Source: Furcasterigmium furcatum
Lineage: Eukaryota > Ascomycota > Sordariomycetes > Glomerellales > Plectosphaerellaceae
Assembly: GCA_001599815.1 (NCBI GenBank)
Contig: BCIA01000001.1
Coordinates: forward strand, 3,476,934 to 3,540,933
Length of the DNA: 64,000 bases
Direction: 5' to 3'
Shown here: one piece after another, positions 1-9,484 of the stretch
How positions within the stretch are numbered: the first letter of the stretch is position 1
Layout: every line of letters starts with the position of its first letter
Made by a program: the position numbers and the translations under genes
The notes under the pieces: model-generated
The model's database searches: none
What the model was told of the DNA's origin: nothing
The model's input: the letters and a program-made list of their open reading frames with translations, nothing else

Positions 1-527
1 CTTTTGTTCTTAGTCCAGCATGGATATCAGAAGATAGTGGAATGTCGCATCAGGCCAGCACCTCCCGCCTCCCACGCGAGGGGCTTTCCATTTTTTTCTG
101 ACAAAGATTCCTATTGATAGAGGGTGGCTGCATACAAGTGGTCAGACTGCTCATGATCTCCGGAGTATTCGCCGCTGAATAGATCCTCGCCTGCATGGCT
201 TGTTGTATTCGTGATTAATTTTCTGAAGAGACACGGTGTTATCCTGAACGTCAGAGAATATGCTTAGCAGTCAATAAACCGCCCAAGATGTATCAGAGAG
301 AACCTCTTCTTTCACAGCTGCCAGAGGGTTGGGAGATGGCCGTGACTACTTGCGGCCTGATGTTTCCCAATCTTGCCTTGCCCCTTGGTCACATGGAGAT
401 GAATTCAGAGGAAATTTGATGTCTATTGCCCGATACTTGATATCACTAGTAAGATCATGTCAATGCGCGATATTGGGATCAGATTCCACCAAGTAGTCCT
501 CCGCAGCCGAGACGTGACCGGTCCTTA
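1..527. other. left-edge non-coding stretch
   Basis: No gene is recognisable here. The stretch lies beyond the 3' end of the tannase gene, which is read on the minus strand and stops at 528. It probably holds that gene's 3' UTR and part of the next spacer. Short open frames in it show no family features. Confidence 0.5.
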
Positions 528-2147
528 TCAGACGCAGCTGAACGAGCTGGCGGCATTCGTATCCCCCTTTCCATCATAGACAGCCTTGTTGGGATACAGA
601 CAGAGAGGACGTTCAGCGCCGCGGCTGGTTCGGCCGTACAGGGTCTCCGGCGCGACGCCGTTCTCGACCCAATCCACAAGAGAATCCATGGACTTGCCAG
701 GGTACGCCCCGAAACCATTGTTACAATGACCGACTCCCGGGGCCTCAAAGAATCGGAAATAGTCGGCCGCATCGGGGTCGACGGCCAACACGCGTCTGTA
801 GTACTCCTCGGTACCGCCTGCGTGGATCTGGATGTCGTCAAGCCCGTGCCAGGAGAGGAACTTGCCGCCGACATCGCGGAAGGGACGCAGGTCTGGATCA
901 TCGGTGGCCATGGAGGAAGCCCACTCCTGAACTGAGAGCTGCCAGAAACGATCGAACTCGGCGTGAGTGAGGGCCATGGGGTTGGCCTTGAGATCCTTCA
1001 TGAGGAAGTTCTTGACCCAGTTGTTGGCGATGCCGAAGGGTTGCTGGGTGCAGGTGCCGTTGGCGCAAGCTGTATCGGCAAGGGTGCCGCCTCCCGTGAG
1101 GTTAGTGGTGCGACTCACTCCGTAGTAACGCCACTCCCCGTCCACGGTGTGATATCCGGCCCATGCAGCCTCGGCAGCCTCGACGGCAGCCCGGGAAATG
1201 GTGGTCGTGCCGGCCGGGAGATCGGGGCAGGCGATGACCTGGCCCTCGAGAGGGGCGGCCTTGAACTTGCACAGAGACGGGTCCATGACATATCCGTCTT
1301 TGACGCCGTCAATCTCGTCGCATTCTTCGAGAGCTGCAGCGGTGATGGCCCTGAACTCGCACGGGGCTGGAACTTGCTCGCCAGCCAAGTCTCTCATGAT
1401 GATCTGCGGCACGATGTCGCTAGACAGGAACCGGGCCCAGTTGATGGCTGGGCAGCTGCCGAGCAGCCCGTGGTAAGCGTCTGGATACCGCTGAGCCAGC
1501 ATCAAGGCTTGCCGGCCTCCCGTCGAACAGCCGTTCCAGTAGCGGTACCGAGGAGGCCTCCCGTAAAAGCTCTCGATGACAGCTTTGCCAATGGCGGCCG
1601 AATCCCCTAGGGCACGGTACCCGAAGTCGGCGAGAGCTTCGAGGTCGACGTTCCCGGTGCTTCGCAGGGCCCAGGCGTCCGAGTTCTGACTGCTCGCCCT
1701 GTCGCTTGACACGCCCGCCGTGGTGCCCACGGTAGCCCATCCCAGCGCAAGAGGCGCGAGCACGGTCCCTGCACCGTTGCCCGCCACGAAGCCTCCACCG
1801 CCGGTGCCAAGCATGCGTTCGTTCCAGCCCTTGAAGGGCAGATACACCCCAGTCGTGATCCTGCGGCTGGCGTAGCCCGGGTGGCGGGTCGTGACTGTCA
1901 CATTGCAGAACGACAGGCCCGTGAGATTCTGTGGCGAGGCGAACGAGTTCTGCAGCAGGGCTCCTGTGACCTCGAGGGTACCGTTGAACACCGCAGTTGC
2001 TTCAATGGAGATGACCTCCGACCCAGGGATGGGCGGGATGTCGATACTCCCGGGGGAGCAGCTGGCTGGGGTGGGAGAGCAGGTCGTTGCTGAGACGAGG
2101 CCTGCTAACTTCAAAGAGACGAGCAGAAGGACGGATTGAGACTTCAT
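528..2147 (-). CDS. secreted tannase / feruloyl esterase family protein
   Basis: Single-exon gene for 539 residues. Residues 1-20 form a signal peptide (short basic start, hydrophobic core, ending LVSA), so the enzyme should be secreted. The nucleophile motif GCSTGGRQ is at about residues 206-213 (Ser208). Near the C-terminus there is an Asp in HGLDD and a His in GVGHC. The Cys before the Ser and the Cys after the His match the CS-D-HC arrangement known in tannases and fungal feruloyl esterases, where the two Cys form a disulfide that joins the catalytic Ser and His. The family hydrolyses gallate or hydroxycinnamate esters in plant tannins and cell walls; which substrate applies here is not visible. 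Several NxT/S sites and many Cys fit an extracellular protein. The start is the first ATG, about 100 bp downstream of a TATA-like site. Confidence 0.93.
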   Translation of the reverse strand: MKSQSVLLLVSLKLAGLVSATTCSPTPASCSPGSIDIPPIPGSEVISIEATAVFNGTLEVTGALLQNSFASPQNLTGLSFCNVTVTTRHPGYASRRITTGVYLPFKGWNERMLGTGGGGFVAGNGAGTVLAPLALGWATVGTTAGVSSDRASSQNSDAWALRSTGNVDLEALADFGYRALGDSAAIGKAVIESFYGRPPRYRYWNGCSTGGRQALMLAQRYPDAYHGLLGSCPAINWARFLSSDIVPQIIMRDLAGEQVPAPCEFRAITAAALEECDEIDGVKDGYVMDPSLCKFKAAPLEGQVIACPDLPAGTTTISRAAVEAAEAAWAGYHTVDGEWRYYGVSRTTNLTGGGTLADTACANGTCTQQPFGIANNWVKNFLMKDLKANPMALTHAEFDRFWQLSVQEWASSMATDDPDLRPFRDVGGKFLSWHGLDDIQIHAGGTEEYYRRVLAVDPDAADYFRFFEAPGVGHCNNGFGAYPGKSMDSLVDWVENGVAPETLYGRTSRGAERPLCLYPNKAVYDGKGDTNAASSFSCV

Positions 2148-2247
2148 GATGCTTGTTGCTGTGCTGTGCTGTGCTGTCTGGCGCTGTGGAACTGAAATGG
2201 TCTAGCAGAAGGTGCATGGCTGTGGGGATGATGCCTTGGCTTGGAGT

Positions 2248-2254
2248 CTTTATA
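2248..2254 (-). promoter_or_regulatory. TATA-like box of the tannase gene
   Basis: On the minus strand the heptamer reads TATAAAG, about 100 bp upstream of the tannase ATG at 2147. Between them lies a short GCACA-type repeat (about 2156-2178), probably within the 5' UTR. This is inferred from position and consensus only. Confidence 0.5.
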
Positions 2255-3200
2255 CTAGTACCAGCAGAGACACCCCGCCATCCCCAAACCCAGGGTCATG
2301 GTACTCGATTATCACGTACAGTCCTAGCCTTGAAGATAACGCTTATGACTATCACCACCATCCGACCACGGCCATGATAGGAAGCTATTCCTATCTACAT
2401 GCCTTGCTCGCCAGCCAGCCTCCGTATGAACGAAGTGGTAAGTGTCTAGGGTGGCTGAACCGTTCATCGGGTTGGCGTCTACTGAACCAGGGTGCTAGGA
2501 GCCGCCACCGGGCGCTGCTGGTTAGCCCGCTGCCTCGCCGGCCCGAAATCCACTTTGATCGGTACACACACCCGTTGGTATCACTAATCGCTCGCTCGAC
2601 GGGGAAATGGGTAAGTGAAGAAGGCCCATCTGATAACCTGGCATCCGTCTTCGGACCGGTCGTCCCGCAGGAGTGTTCTGTTGCGTTGGCCGGGTCGTAG
2701 CCTGAGAGTTACCCAGCGACCTGGTAATATGTCCATTTCCCGACAGTTGGAAAGCAGGAGTGAAGATTGCTTTACCTCGGGGCGGAGGAGGACATGTTTA
2801 TTCTGATAACCGTAAATGAGATCGAGACTGCTCGTTGTTCACGGAGCTGTTTCCAAGATTATTCACTATTACGAGTCATCTGACAGGGCAGTTCCCCTTC
2901 GTCTCTTTTCTTCGCGTCAAACAAAATTACTGTATTCCAAACTGAAAAGCTTCACGGGCCAGTTGACTTCTTTTCCATCCTCCGTGGAGGCAAGGGCGAC
3001 ACTTTCGTGGTTGAAACAACACACATAAACACCGGTAGCAATTCGGTTGGGCAGAGAGAAAATGGCATGGGAGTGGGAGATATGAATTGTATAATAGTAC
3101 CTAAGTAATTGACAAGGGCCGATTACATTTTAGGTTTCACCTTGGATGACGCCATATGGAGTATACAAAACCTTGACCACGCTGCCAAGAGGCGTCATGG
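2255..3200. other. intergenic, tannase promoter side and P450 3' side
   Basis: About 950 bp with no recognisable gene. It contains the upstream region of the tannase gene and the 3' flank of the P450 gene, both on the minus strand. Short open frames here have no family similarity I can recognise. Confidence 0.5.
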
Positions 3201-4827
3201 TCACGCTGCTCTCTCGGTGAAAGTCATCATGATCGGGGGCGGATACTTGACGCCGCTGATCCTGGCGCCCTCGACCAGGTTCTGGTTGGGTTGCGCCTGG
3301 GCGAACTGAATCTTGTCAGTGAATCTTCCACAGCAGGCAAAATGAATCCAGCATCGTAGTACTCACGTCAAATCTCATGAGAAGTAGCGGTACTACCTTC
3401 TTCAACTCCAGGTATGCAATGTGAATGCCCAGACAGACTCTCTTGCCTGAGCTGAAGGCCAGGAAGCTCCGGTCCATCAGAGACCGTTGTTCATCGTTTG
3501 CCTCGACCCATCTCTCCGGCCGGAATGCATCCGAATCTGCACCGTAAACACCGGGATCTCTCTGGACGGCCTCGACTTGCGCGCCGATTTCAGTTCCCGC
3601 TGGGATCATCACGCCGGAAACAACGGCGCCGCCCTCGGGCACTATCCTGTCGAGCGCAAAGGAAAAAGGGGGCCAGTATCTCATAGTCTCCTTAATCACT
3701 GCCTCCAGATAGGGAAGCTTCATGACCTCTTTCCACCTGGGCTTCTCGGAGAGCTCGCCGCGTTCTACTGCACCGTCAAGCTCGGCTCGCAGTTTTGACA
3801 GAACAGCCGGATGCTCCGAGAGAAAGAACAGAATGCCAGTGAAGGTGCTTGCTGTGGTGTCGGCACCCGCCGAGATGATGGACATGACCACGCCCAGGAC
3901 CTCGGCGTCAGAGACGAGGTTGTTATGCTTGGCCTGGCCCGCGAGCAGCTTTTGCAGGAGGTCAGGGTTGTCACCCCAAGAAGTCTCGTCGCGGCCGCGG
4001 CTCGCCAGCTTCTGGCGGGAGACGTTAGCCAGGGGGCTATCAACCTTGGGCTTCAACTTTGCCAGCGGGCTCTTCATGATCACCCACTCGACGGCTGGAA
4101 GGGCCGCCCAGGCCAGCCAGTGATCGAACCGCTTCATAACGGCTGCCATGATGCCGTTGATGTCGCCTCCTTTGTCGAGGAATCCAAGCTTGTCGGTAAA
4201 GGCAACACGTTGCACAACTTCGGTGGCAAAGCATTGGAACCACGCAGAAATGTCCACGGTCTTGCGGTCGGCGAAGATTTCGACGAGTTGAGTGGCCGTA
4301 TCGTCGATGAGTTCTTCATAGTCCAAGAGCTCCCCTGTGCTGACCGCACGGCCGATCACTCGACGGACGGAGGTGTGATTCTCCTCGGTCATCGTGATGA
4401 CGCTGGGTATGGCATTGCCGCCGGCGACTGGCGTCGCAGCACTGTAAGAAGAGGCCTGCAGAACCGGAGTCAGTCCCATCCGCCCGCAGACTCAGTCTCT
4501 CTTGTCGTGGGACGTTTCTGTACTGACCTTCTTCCACACGGGTTTGTTCCCGTAGATAATAGGAACGGCAGCAGGGTCGCTGACGCTCACAAAGTTAGGG
4601 CCCAGTCGAACCAACGGCCCGTACTGCCTATGCAACTCGATCATACGGTCGCCGAAATTAGGTGAATTCTGGGCGCGGGAGCGCCACAAGTCCGTGAGGC
4701 TGGCGATGAAAGGGCCAGGGATGTGTCGCAGTCGGAGATAGTTGCGGATCAAGCGAAAGGTCAGGAATGCCAGAGGCATCCAGAGAATGAGCGCCATCGT
4801 GATAGAAGGAGGAGGCTTTCCAAGCAA
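3201..4827 (-). CDS. cytochrome P450 monooxygenase (pisatin demethylase-like microsomal type)
   Basis: Three exons: 4827-4528, 4455-3367 and 3311-3201, giving 499 residues. Intron 4456-4527 starts GTCAGT and has CTGAC before CTGCAG; intron 3312-3366 starts GTGAGT and has CTGAC close to its AAG end. Both are phase 0. An N-terminal hydrophobic anchor (about residues 11-27) is followed by a proline-containing hinge. The oxygen-binding I-helix reads AGADTT (296-301), the K-helix ExxR is ETMR (Glu356, Arg359), and the heme loop FSSGKRVCLG carries the thiolate Cys at about 441. These are the standard marks of a complete class II fungal P450 in the ER membrane. The overall style (IYGNKPVWKK, IPAGTEIGA) resembles the pisatin demethylase/benzoate hydroxylase-like fungal families; the substrate is unknown. 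It is divergent from the 5-oxoprolinase gene across 582 bp, which may be shared control DNA. A second in-frame ATG ten codons in could also serve as start. Confidence 0.92.
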
Positions 4828-5409
4828 GATTCAGGGGAAGTAGTGAAGACACTCCGTGAGCCATCTTGCGCAGCATGCGTGATGATGCTGTCGACACCCT
4901 GTACTAAGTAGGCTGCAGATATGTAGGTACATCTCCGGCTTGCCCCTCTCTTTCCGTCGTCGAGTCTCCATGAGAGCCATGATGGTTGACCATGAATCCG
5001 TTCTATTTCCGTTTCTCCTATCTCTGCCTCAATCCCTTTCAAGAGGATGGCCCCACATCGGGCCGAGCCTGTGGGGTCTGTTTCGGCGAGTGGATCCCGA
5101 GGACATCGGCGAGGACACTGCGTTGTGGGTTTGTTGGTGGAGGCAGTCCTCAAGAAACAACTGTATCATGTCTCTATGCTATTGTAATCTTCTCGCCAGA
5201 AGTCCCGCCATCGGTCCGCGTATGGATTCGCGGTCGGTTCGTCGGCGGGTGGCTACGATGGGCTCCGTCAGCCTCCGGGTTCGCCACGAGTGTTCTGCTG
5301 GCGGAACGATGTATAAGGCGTGTATAAGGCGCGTTCAACGACCGTCTAGCATACGACCCCGAGTACCTTCTCTCCCACATTATCATAAATTCCCTTTAAC
5401 GCAGTCATC
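4828..5409. promoter_or_regulatory. bidirectional promoter between P450 and 5-oxoprolinase
   Basis: Divergent spacer of 582 bp between the P450 start (minus) and the 5-oxoprolinase start (plus). No convincing gene lies inside. It holds a duplicated TATA-like site on the 5-oxoprolinase side, listed separately. Confidence 0.6.
5311..5331 (+). promoter_or_regulatory. tandem TATA-like sites upstream of 5-oxoprolinase
   Basis: GTATAAGGCG is followed directly by TGTATAAGGC, two TATAAGG cores ten bases apart, 80-100 bp upstream of the ATG at 5410. Spacing and sequence suit a fungal core promoter; function is inferred. Confidence 0.45.
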
Positions 5410-8400
5410 ATGTCGAATCAAGCGGGAGATGGTCAGAAGCTTGTGATCTCCATCGACAGAGGCGGCACGTTCACAGATGTCCACGCCATTGTCCCCGGGG
5501 GCAAGGACATCGTGCTCAAGCTGCTGTCCGTCGACCCGGTGCACTACAACGATGCTCCCACCGAGGGAATCCGACGCGTCTTAGAGCTCTACACCGGCAA
5601 GCCGCATCCCCGCGGCACCCCCCTCCGACTCGACCACGTCTCAACACTTCGCATGGGTACCACGGTCGCCACCAACGCCCTGCTTGAACGCAAAGGCGCT
5701 CGATCCATCTTCCTGACCACTCGGGGATTTCGGGATCTGCTACACATCCGGGACCAGGCCCGTCCTGACATCTTCGACCTCTCTGCATCACGGCCTGCGG
5801 CACTCCCTGAGGCAGTCATCGAGGTGGACGAGCGAGTCCTCCCCGTCCACTCGCTTGCCGTCCCAGACTGCTTTCCAGATGCCCCTGTCGTTGAGGGGGT
5901 GACCGGAGAGAAGTTCTACGTCATTCAGAAGCCCGACCTTAGCGTGATCCGGGAGGAGCTGACTCGCTACTATGCACAAGGCTACCAGGCCCTTGCGGTA
6001 GCACTCGTGCACTCGTACGCATACCCTGAGCACGAGCGAGTCATCGGAAAGGTGGCCAAGGAGATTGGGTTCTCAGTCACGCTCTCATCTTCGGTGCAGC
6101 CCATGGTGAAAGTGGTGCCTCGAAGCCTGTCGGCTGCTGCCGACGCCTACCTGACTCCCGTTATCCAGCATTACATCGACTCCATCTCTGCGAATTTCGA
6201 GGGAGGCCTGAGCAGCCAGACCGGATGTCGGCTTGAGTTCATGCAGTCTGATGGAGGCTTGGTGGACTATCGACGCTTCACCGGCCTTCGCGCCATCCTA
6301 TCCGGCCCTGCTGGCGGCGTCGTCGGCTACTCGGCGACGAGCTGGGACCCAGAGGAGAGGGTCCCGATCATCGGGTTCGACATGGGCGGCACGTCCACCG
6401 ATGTCTCTCGGTTTGACGGTCAGCTGGAGCACGTCTTCGGCTCCAAGATCAGCGGCATCGCCGTGCAAGCACCCCAGCTCGACATCAATACCGTTGCCGC
6501 GGGCGGCGGCTCGGTCCTCGCGTGGAAGAACGGCCTGTTCCACGTCGGACCTGAATCTGCCGGCGCACATCCCGGACCTGCCTGCTACCGCAAGGGCGGA
6601 CCTCTGACGGTGACAGATGCGAACCTGTTCCTCGGCCGTCTCCTACCCGACTACTTCCCCCATATCTTCGGCCCGAACGAGGACGAGCCCCTGGACTACG
6701 CCGTAACCGCCGCCAAGTTCGAGGAGCTCGCTGCCCAGGTGAATATCGACCAAGAGAAGAACGGCCGCCCCAAGTACACCACGGCTGAGGTTGCCCTTGG
6801 ATTCTTAGAAGTCGCCAACGAGGCCATGGCGCGCCCCATCCGCAACCTGACGCAGGCCCGTGGCTTGGACTCTGCCAGCCATCACCTGGCTTGCTTTGGC
6901 GGCGCCGGAGGGCAACACGCCTGCTCTGTCGCGGCATCGCTGGGCATCTCTCGCGTCATTGTGCACAGGAACTCGTCCATCCTCTCGGCCTACGGTCTCG
7001 CTCTGGCAGAGATCGTGAAGGAGTCGCAGGAGCCCTTCTCCGCTCCGTACGCCACGTCGCAGACGCAGATCGAGGCGCGCTTCAGGCGGCTCATCTACGA
7101 GGCCACCGCCGACATGCTCTCGCAAGGCTTCTCGCACGACCAGATAAGACACGAACAGTATCTCAATATGCGCTACGACGGATCCGACACGGCCCTGATG
7201 ATCCTCAAGCCGGAGGGCTCGGAAGACTTCGTCAAGTCTTTCGAAGAGCGGCATCGCCGGGAGTTCAACTTCCGTCTGGAGCGGCCTGTTCTTGTTGACG
7301 ATGTCCGCATCCGCACCGTCGTGGCTTCTCAGGCTCGCAAGGAAAGGAGCCCTATCCAGCAGCTGACCAGCGCGAACCTGAAGGATGTCGAGGTTGCCCC
7401 TGCGCAGATGACCTCCATCTACTTCGCACAGGGCCAGGGCCCGATTGAGACACCCGTGTACCTCCTCGACTCCCTCTCCAAGGACACCAGAATTCCCGGA
7501 CCAGCCGTCATTATCGACAAAACACAGACGATTGTGGTTGCTCCGGAGTCTGTTGCCAAGCTTCTTGAGACCTGCATCGTGATCGACCTGAAGAAGACCA
7601 CCCTCCAGGCCGGAGACGAGCAGCAGAGCGCAACGGTCGTCGACCCTATCAAGCTGACCATTTTCAGCCATCGGTTCATGTCGATCGCCGAACAGATGGG
7701 CCGGACGCTCCAGAAAACTTCGGTTTCGACCAACATCAAGGAACGGCTTGACTTTTCCTGCGCACTCTTCTCGCCTGATGGTGGCTTGGTGGCCAACGCT
7801 CCCCATGTGCCCGTCCATCTCGGTTCGATGCAGTTTGCCGTGCGCTTCCAGCACCAGAAATGGGCCGGGAACCTGAAGGACGGCGACGTTCTGGTGGCCA
7901 ATCACCCTACCAGCGGCGGCACACATTTGCCCGATATCACGGTCATCACCCCGGTGTTCGACAAGCCGGGTGGCGAGATCATCTTCTATGTTGCTTCGCG
8001 CGGTCACCATGCCGATATTGGAGGCCTGCTCCCCGGATCCATGCCGCCCAAGTCCACAGAGCTTTGGCAGGAGGGGGCCGCGATCATTGGAGAGAAGCTT
8101 GTAAGGGACGGCCACTTCGACGAAGAGACGATGACGCGATTGTTGAGCCACGAACCCGCTCAGTATCCTTCCTGCTCTGGGGCCCGGTGCCTCAGCGACA
8201 ACATCTCCGACCTGAAGGCACAGATCGCGGCAAACTGCCGCGGTATCGCGCTGATCCAAGACCTCATGGCTGAGTATGGACTCCAGGTCGTTCAGACATA
8301 CATGCATGCCATCCAGCAAACGGCCGAGCTCGCAGTACGCGCCCTACTCAAGCGGCTTTACGAACAAAACAGGGGCCAGCCGCTCGAGGCGCTTGATTTC

Positions 8401-9369
8401 ATGGATGACGGCACGCCGATCAAGCTGAAGATCACGATCAGCCCACAGGACGGCTCCGCCGTCTTCGACTTTGCCGGAACGGGCCCGGAGGTCTACGGCA
8501 ACTGGAATGCACCGATCGCTATCACCCACTCCGCGATCATCTACGCCCTACGGTGTATGATCAACTCCGAAGTGCCTCTCAACCAGGGCTGCCTGGCTCC
8601 TATCGACATCAGGGTGCCGGCACCCAGTATTCTCTCGCCCTCTGGGGTCGCAGCGGTCGTCGGAGGCAACGTGACAACCTCTCAGCGGGTCACTGACGTC
8701 GTGCTCAGGGCCTTCAACGCCTGCGCAGCGTCGCAGGGCTGTCTGAACAACCTCACGTTCGGCATCGACACGGAGGTAGACCCCGAGACCGGAGACGTCA
8801 TCACGCCGGGCTTCGGGTACTACGAGACCATCGCCGGCGGCGGAGGCGCCGGGCCCGGGTACGCTGGCGAGTCGGGCGTCCACGTGCACATGACGAACAC
8901 GCGCATCACGGACCCGGAGATCCTGGAAAAGCGCTACCCGACCCTGCTGCGCAACTTCGCGCTGCGCTCGGGCTCAGGCGGGCGCGGCGAGTTCCAGGGC
9001 GGCGAGGGCTGCATCCGAACGATCGAGTTCCTGCGTCCCATGCAGTGCTCCATCCTCTCTGACAGGCGCGTCAACAGCCCGTACGGGCTGGAGGGTGGCG
9101 AGGACGGCGCGCGGGGCCTCAACCTCTGGCTCACCAAGGACGCCGCCACGGGCGTCGAGCGCCGCGTCAACATGGGCGGCAAGAACACGGTCCAGGTCCA
9201 GGTTCATGATCAGGTGGTGATCATGACCCCTGGCGGCGGCGGCTGGGGCAGCCCGCTGGGTGCGAAGCCACTCTCCGTGAACGGGACGGAGAAGGTGAAG
9301 GTGAACGGGACGGCGGAGGTGAAGGTGAACGGCACAGCTGCCACCAATGGCATCAATGGCGCCCACTGA
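5410..9369 (+). CDS. 5-oxoprolinase (ATP-hydrolysing), hydantoinase A/B fusion
   Basis: Intronless gene for 1,319 residues, the usual length of eukaryotic 5-oxoprolinase. The N-terminal hydantoinase-A half opens with IDRGGTFTD (15-23) and carries a second nucleotide-binding-type motif, FDMGGTSTDVS. The C-terminal hydantoinase-B half has HPTSGGTHLPD, a GNWNAP segment and the terminal GGGGWG. Family enzymes open 5-oxo-L-proline to L-glutamate using ATP, in the cytosol as part of glutathione turnover. Some fungal paralogs sit in accessory clusters and may use other lactam or hydantoin substrates, which cannot be decided here. The last 30 or so residues are a VNGT-type repeat tail not expected in the catalytic core. 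The start ATG lies next to IDRGGTFTD, as in homologs. It is convergent with the regulator gene that ends at 9485. Confidence 0.95.
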   Translation: MSNQAGDGQKLVISIDRGGTFTDVHAIVPGGKDIVLKLLSVDPVHYNDAPTEGIRRVLELYTGKPHPRGTPLRLDHVSTLRMGTTVATNALLERKGARSIFLTTRGFRDLLHIRDQARPDIFDLSASRPAALPEAVIEVDERVLPVHSLAVPDCFPDAPVVEGVTGEKFYVIQKPDLSVIREELTRYYAQGYQALAVALVHSYAYPEHERVIGKVAKEIGFSVTLSSSVQPMVKVVPRSLSAAADAYLTPVIQHYIDSISANFEGGLSSQTGCRLEFMQSDGGLVDYRRFTGLRAILSGPAGGVVGYSATSWDPEERVPIIGFDMGGTSTDVSRFDGQLEHVFGSKISGIAVQAPQLDINTVAAGGGSVLAWKNGLFHVGPESAGAHPGPACYRKGGPLTVTDANLFLGRLLPDYFPHIFGPNEDEPLDYAVTAAKFEELAAQVNIDQEKNGRPKYTTAEVALGFLEVANEAMARPIRNLTQARGLDSASHHLACFGGAGGQHACSVAASLGISRVIVHRNSSILSAYGLALAEIVKESQEPFSAPYATSQTQIEARFRRLIYEATADMLSQGFSHDQIRHEQYLNMRYDGSDTALMILKPEGSEDFVKSFEERHRREFNFRLERPVLVDDVRIRTVVASQARKERSPIQQLTSANLKDVEVAPAQMTSIYFAQGQGPIETPVYLLDSLSKDTRIPGPAVIIDKTQTIVVAPESVAKLLETCIVIDLKKTTLQAGDEQQSATVVDPIKLTIFSHRFMSIAEQMGRTLQKTSVSTNIKERLDFSCALFSPDGGLVANAPHVPVHLGSMQFAVRFQHQKWAGNLKDGDVLVANHPTSGGTHLPDITVITPVFDKPGGEIIFYVASRGHHADIGGLLPGSMPPKSTELWQEGAAIIGEKLVRDGHFDEETMTRLLSHEPAQYPSCSGARCLSDNISDLKAQIAANCRGIALIQDLMAEYGLQVVQTYMHAIQQTAELAVRALLKRLYEQNRGQPLEALDFMDDGTPIKLKITISPQDGSAVFDFAGTGPEVYGNWNAPIAITHSAIIYALRCMINSEVPLNQGCLAPIDIRVPAPSILSPSGVAAVVGGNVTTSQRVTDVVLRAFNACAASQGCLNNLTFGIDTEVDPETGDVITPGFGYYETIAGGGGAGPGYAGESGVHVHMTNTRITDPEILEKRYPTLLRNFALRSGSGGRGEFQGGEGCIRTIEFLRPMQCSILSDRRVNSPYGLEGGEDGARGLNLWLTKDAATGVERRVNMGGKNTVQVQVHDQVVIMTPGGGGWGSPLGAKPLSVNGTEKVKVNGTAEVKVNGTAATNGINGAH
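9277..9342 (+). repeat. 24-bp tandem repeat encoding VNGT-type tail
   Basis: Two full 24-bp units (9277-9300, 9301-9324) and a partial third, each starting GTGAACGG, encode repeats of the form VNGT-x-x-VK at the 5-oxoprolinase C-terminus. The repeat keeps frame and looks like a recent slippage expansion. Confidence 0.8.
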
Positions 9370-9484
9370 ACTGCCACTTACTAGTATATCTTTGTCTGCT
9401 TAAGGGAAGAACCGGAATGTTTCCATCTCAACGCATTGCTCTAGACTAGGAATGAAATGGTTTGCTACTTTCGCATTGGCCTGC

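Noticed and set aside
6805..8319. 504-codon open frame on the minus strand
   Set aside because: It lies wholly opposite the 5-oxoprolinase coding region and has no family motif. It follows from that gene's G/C-rich third positions.
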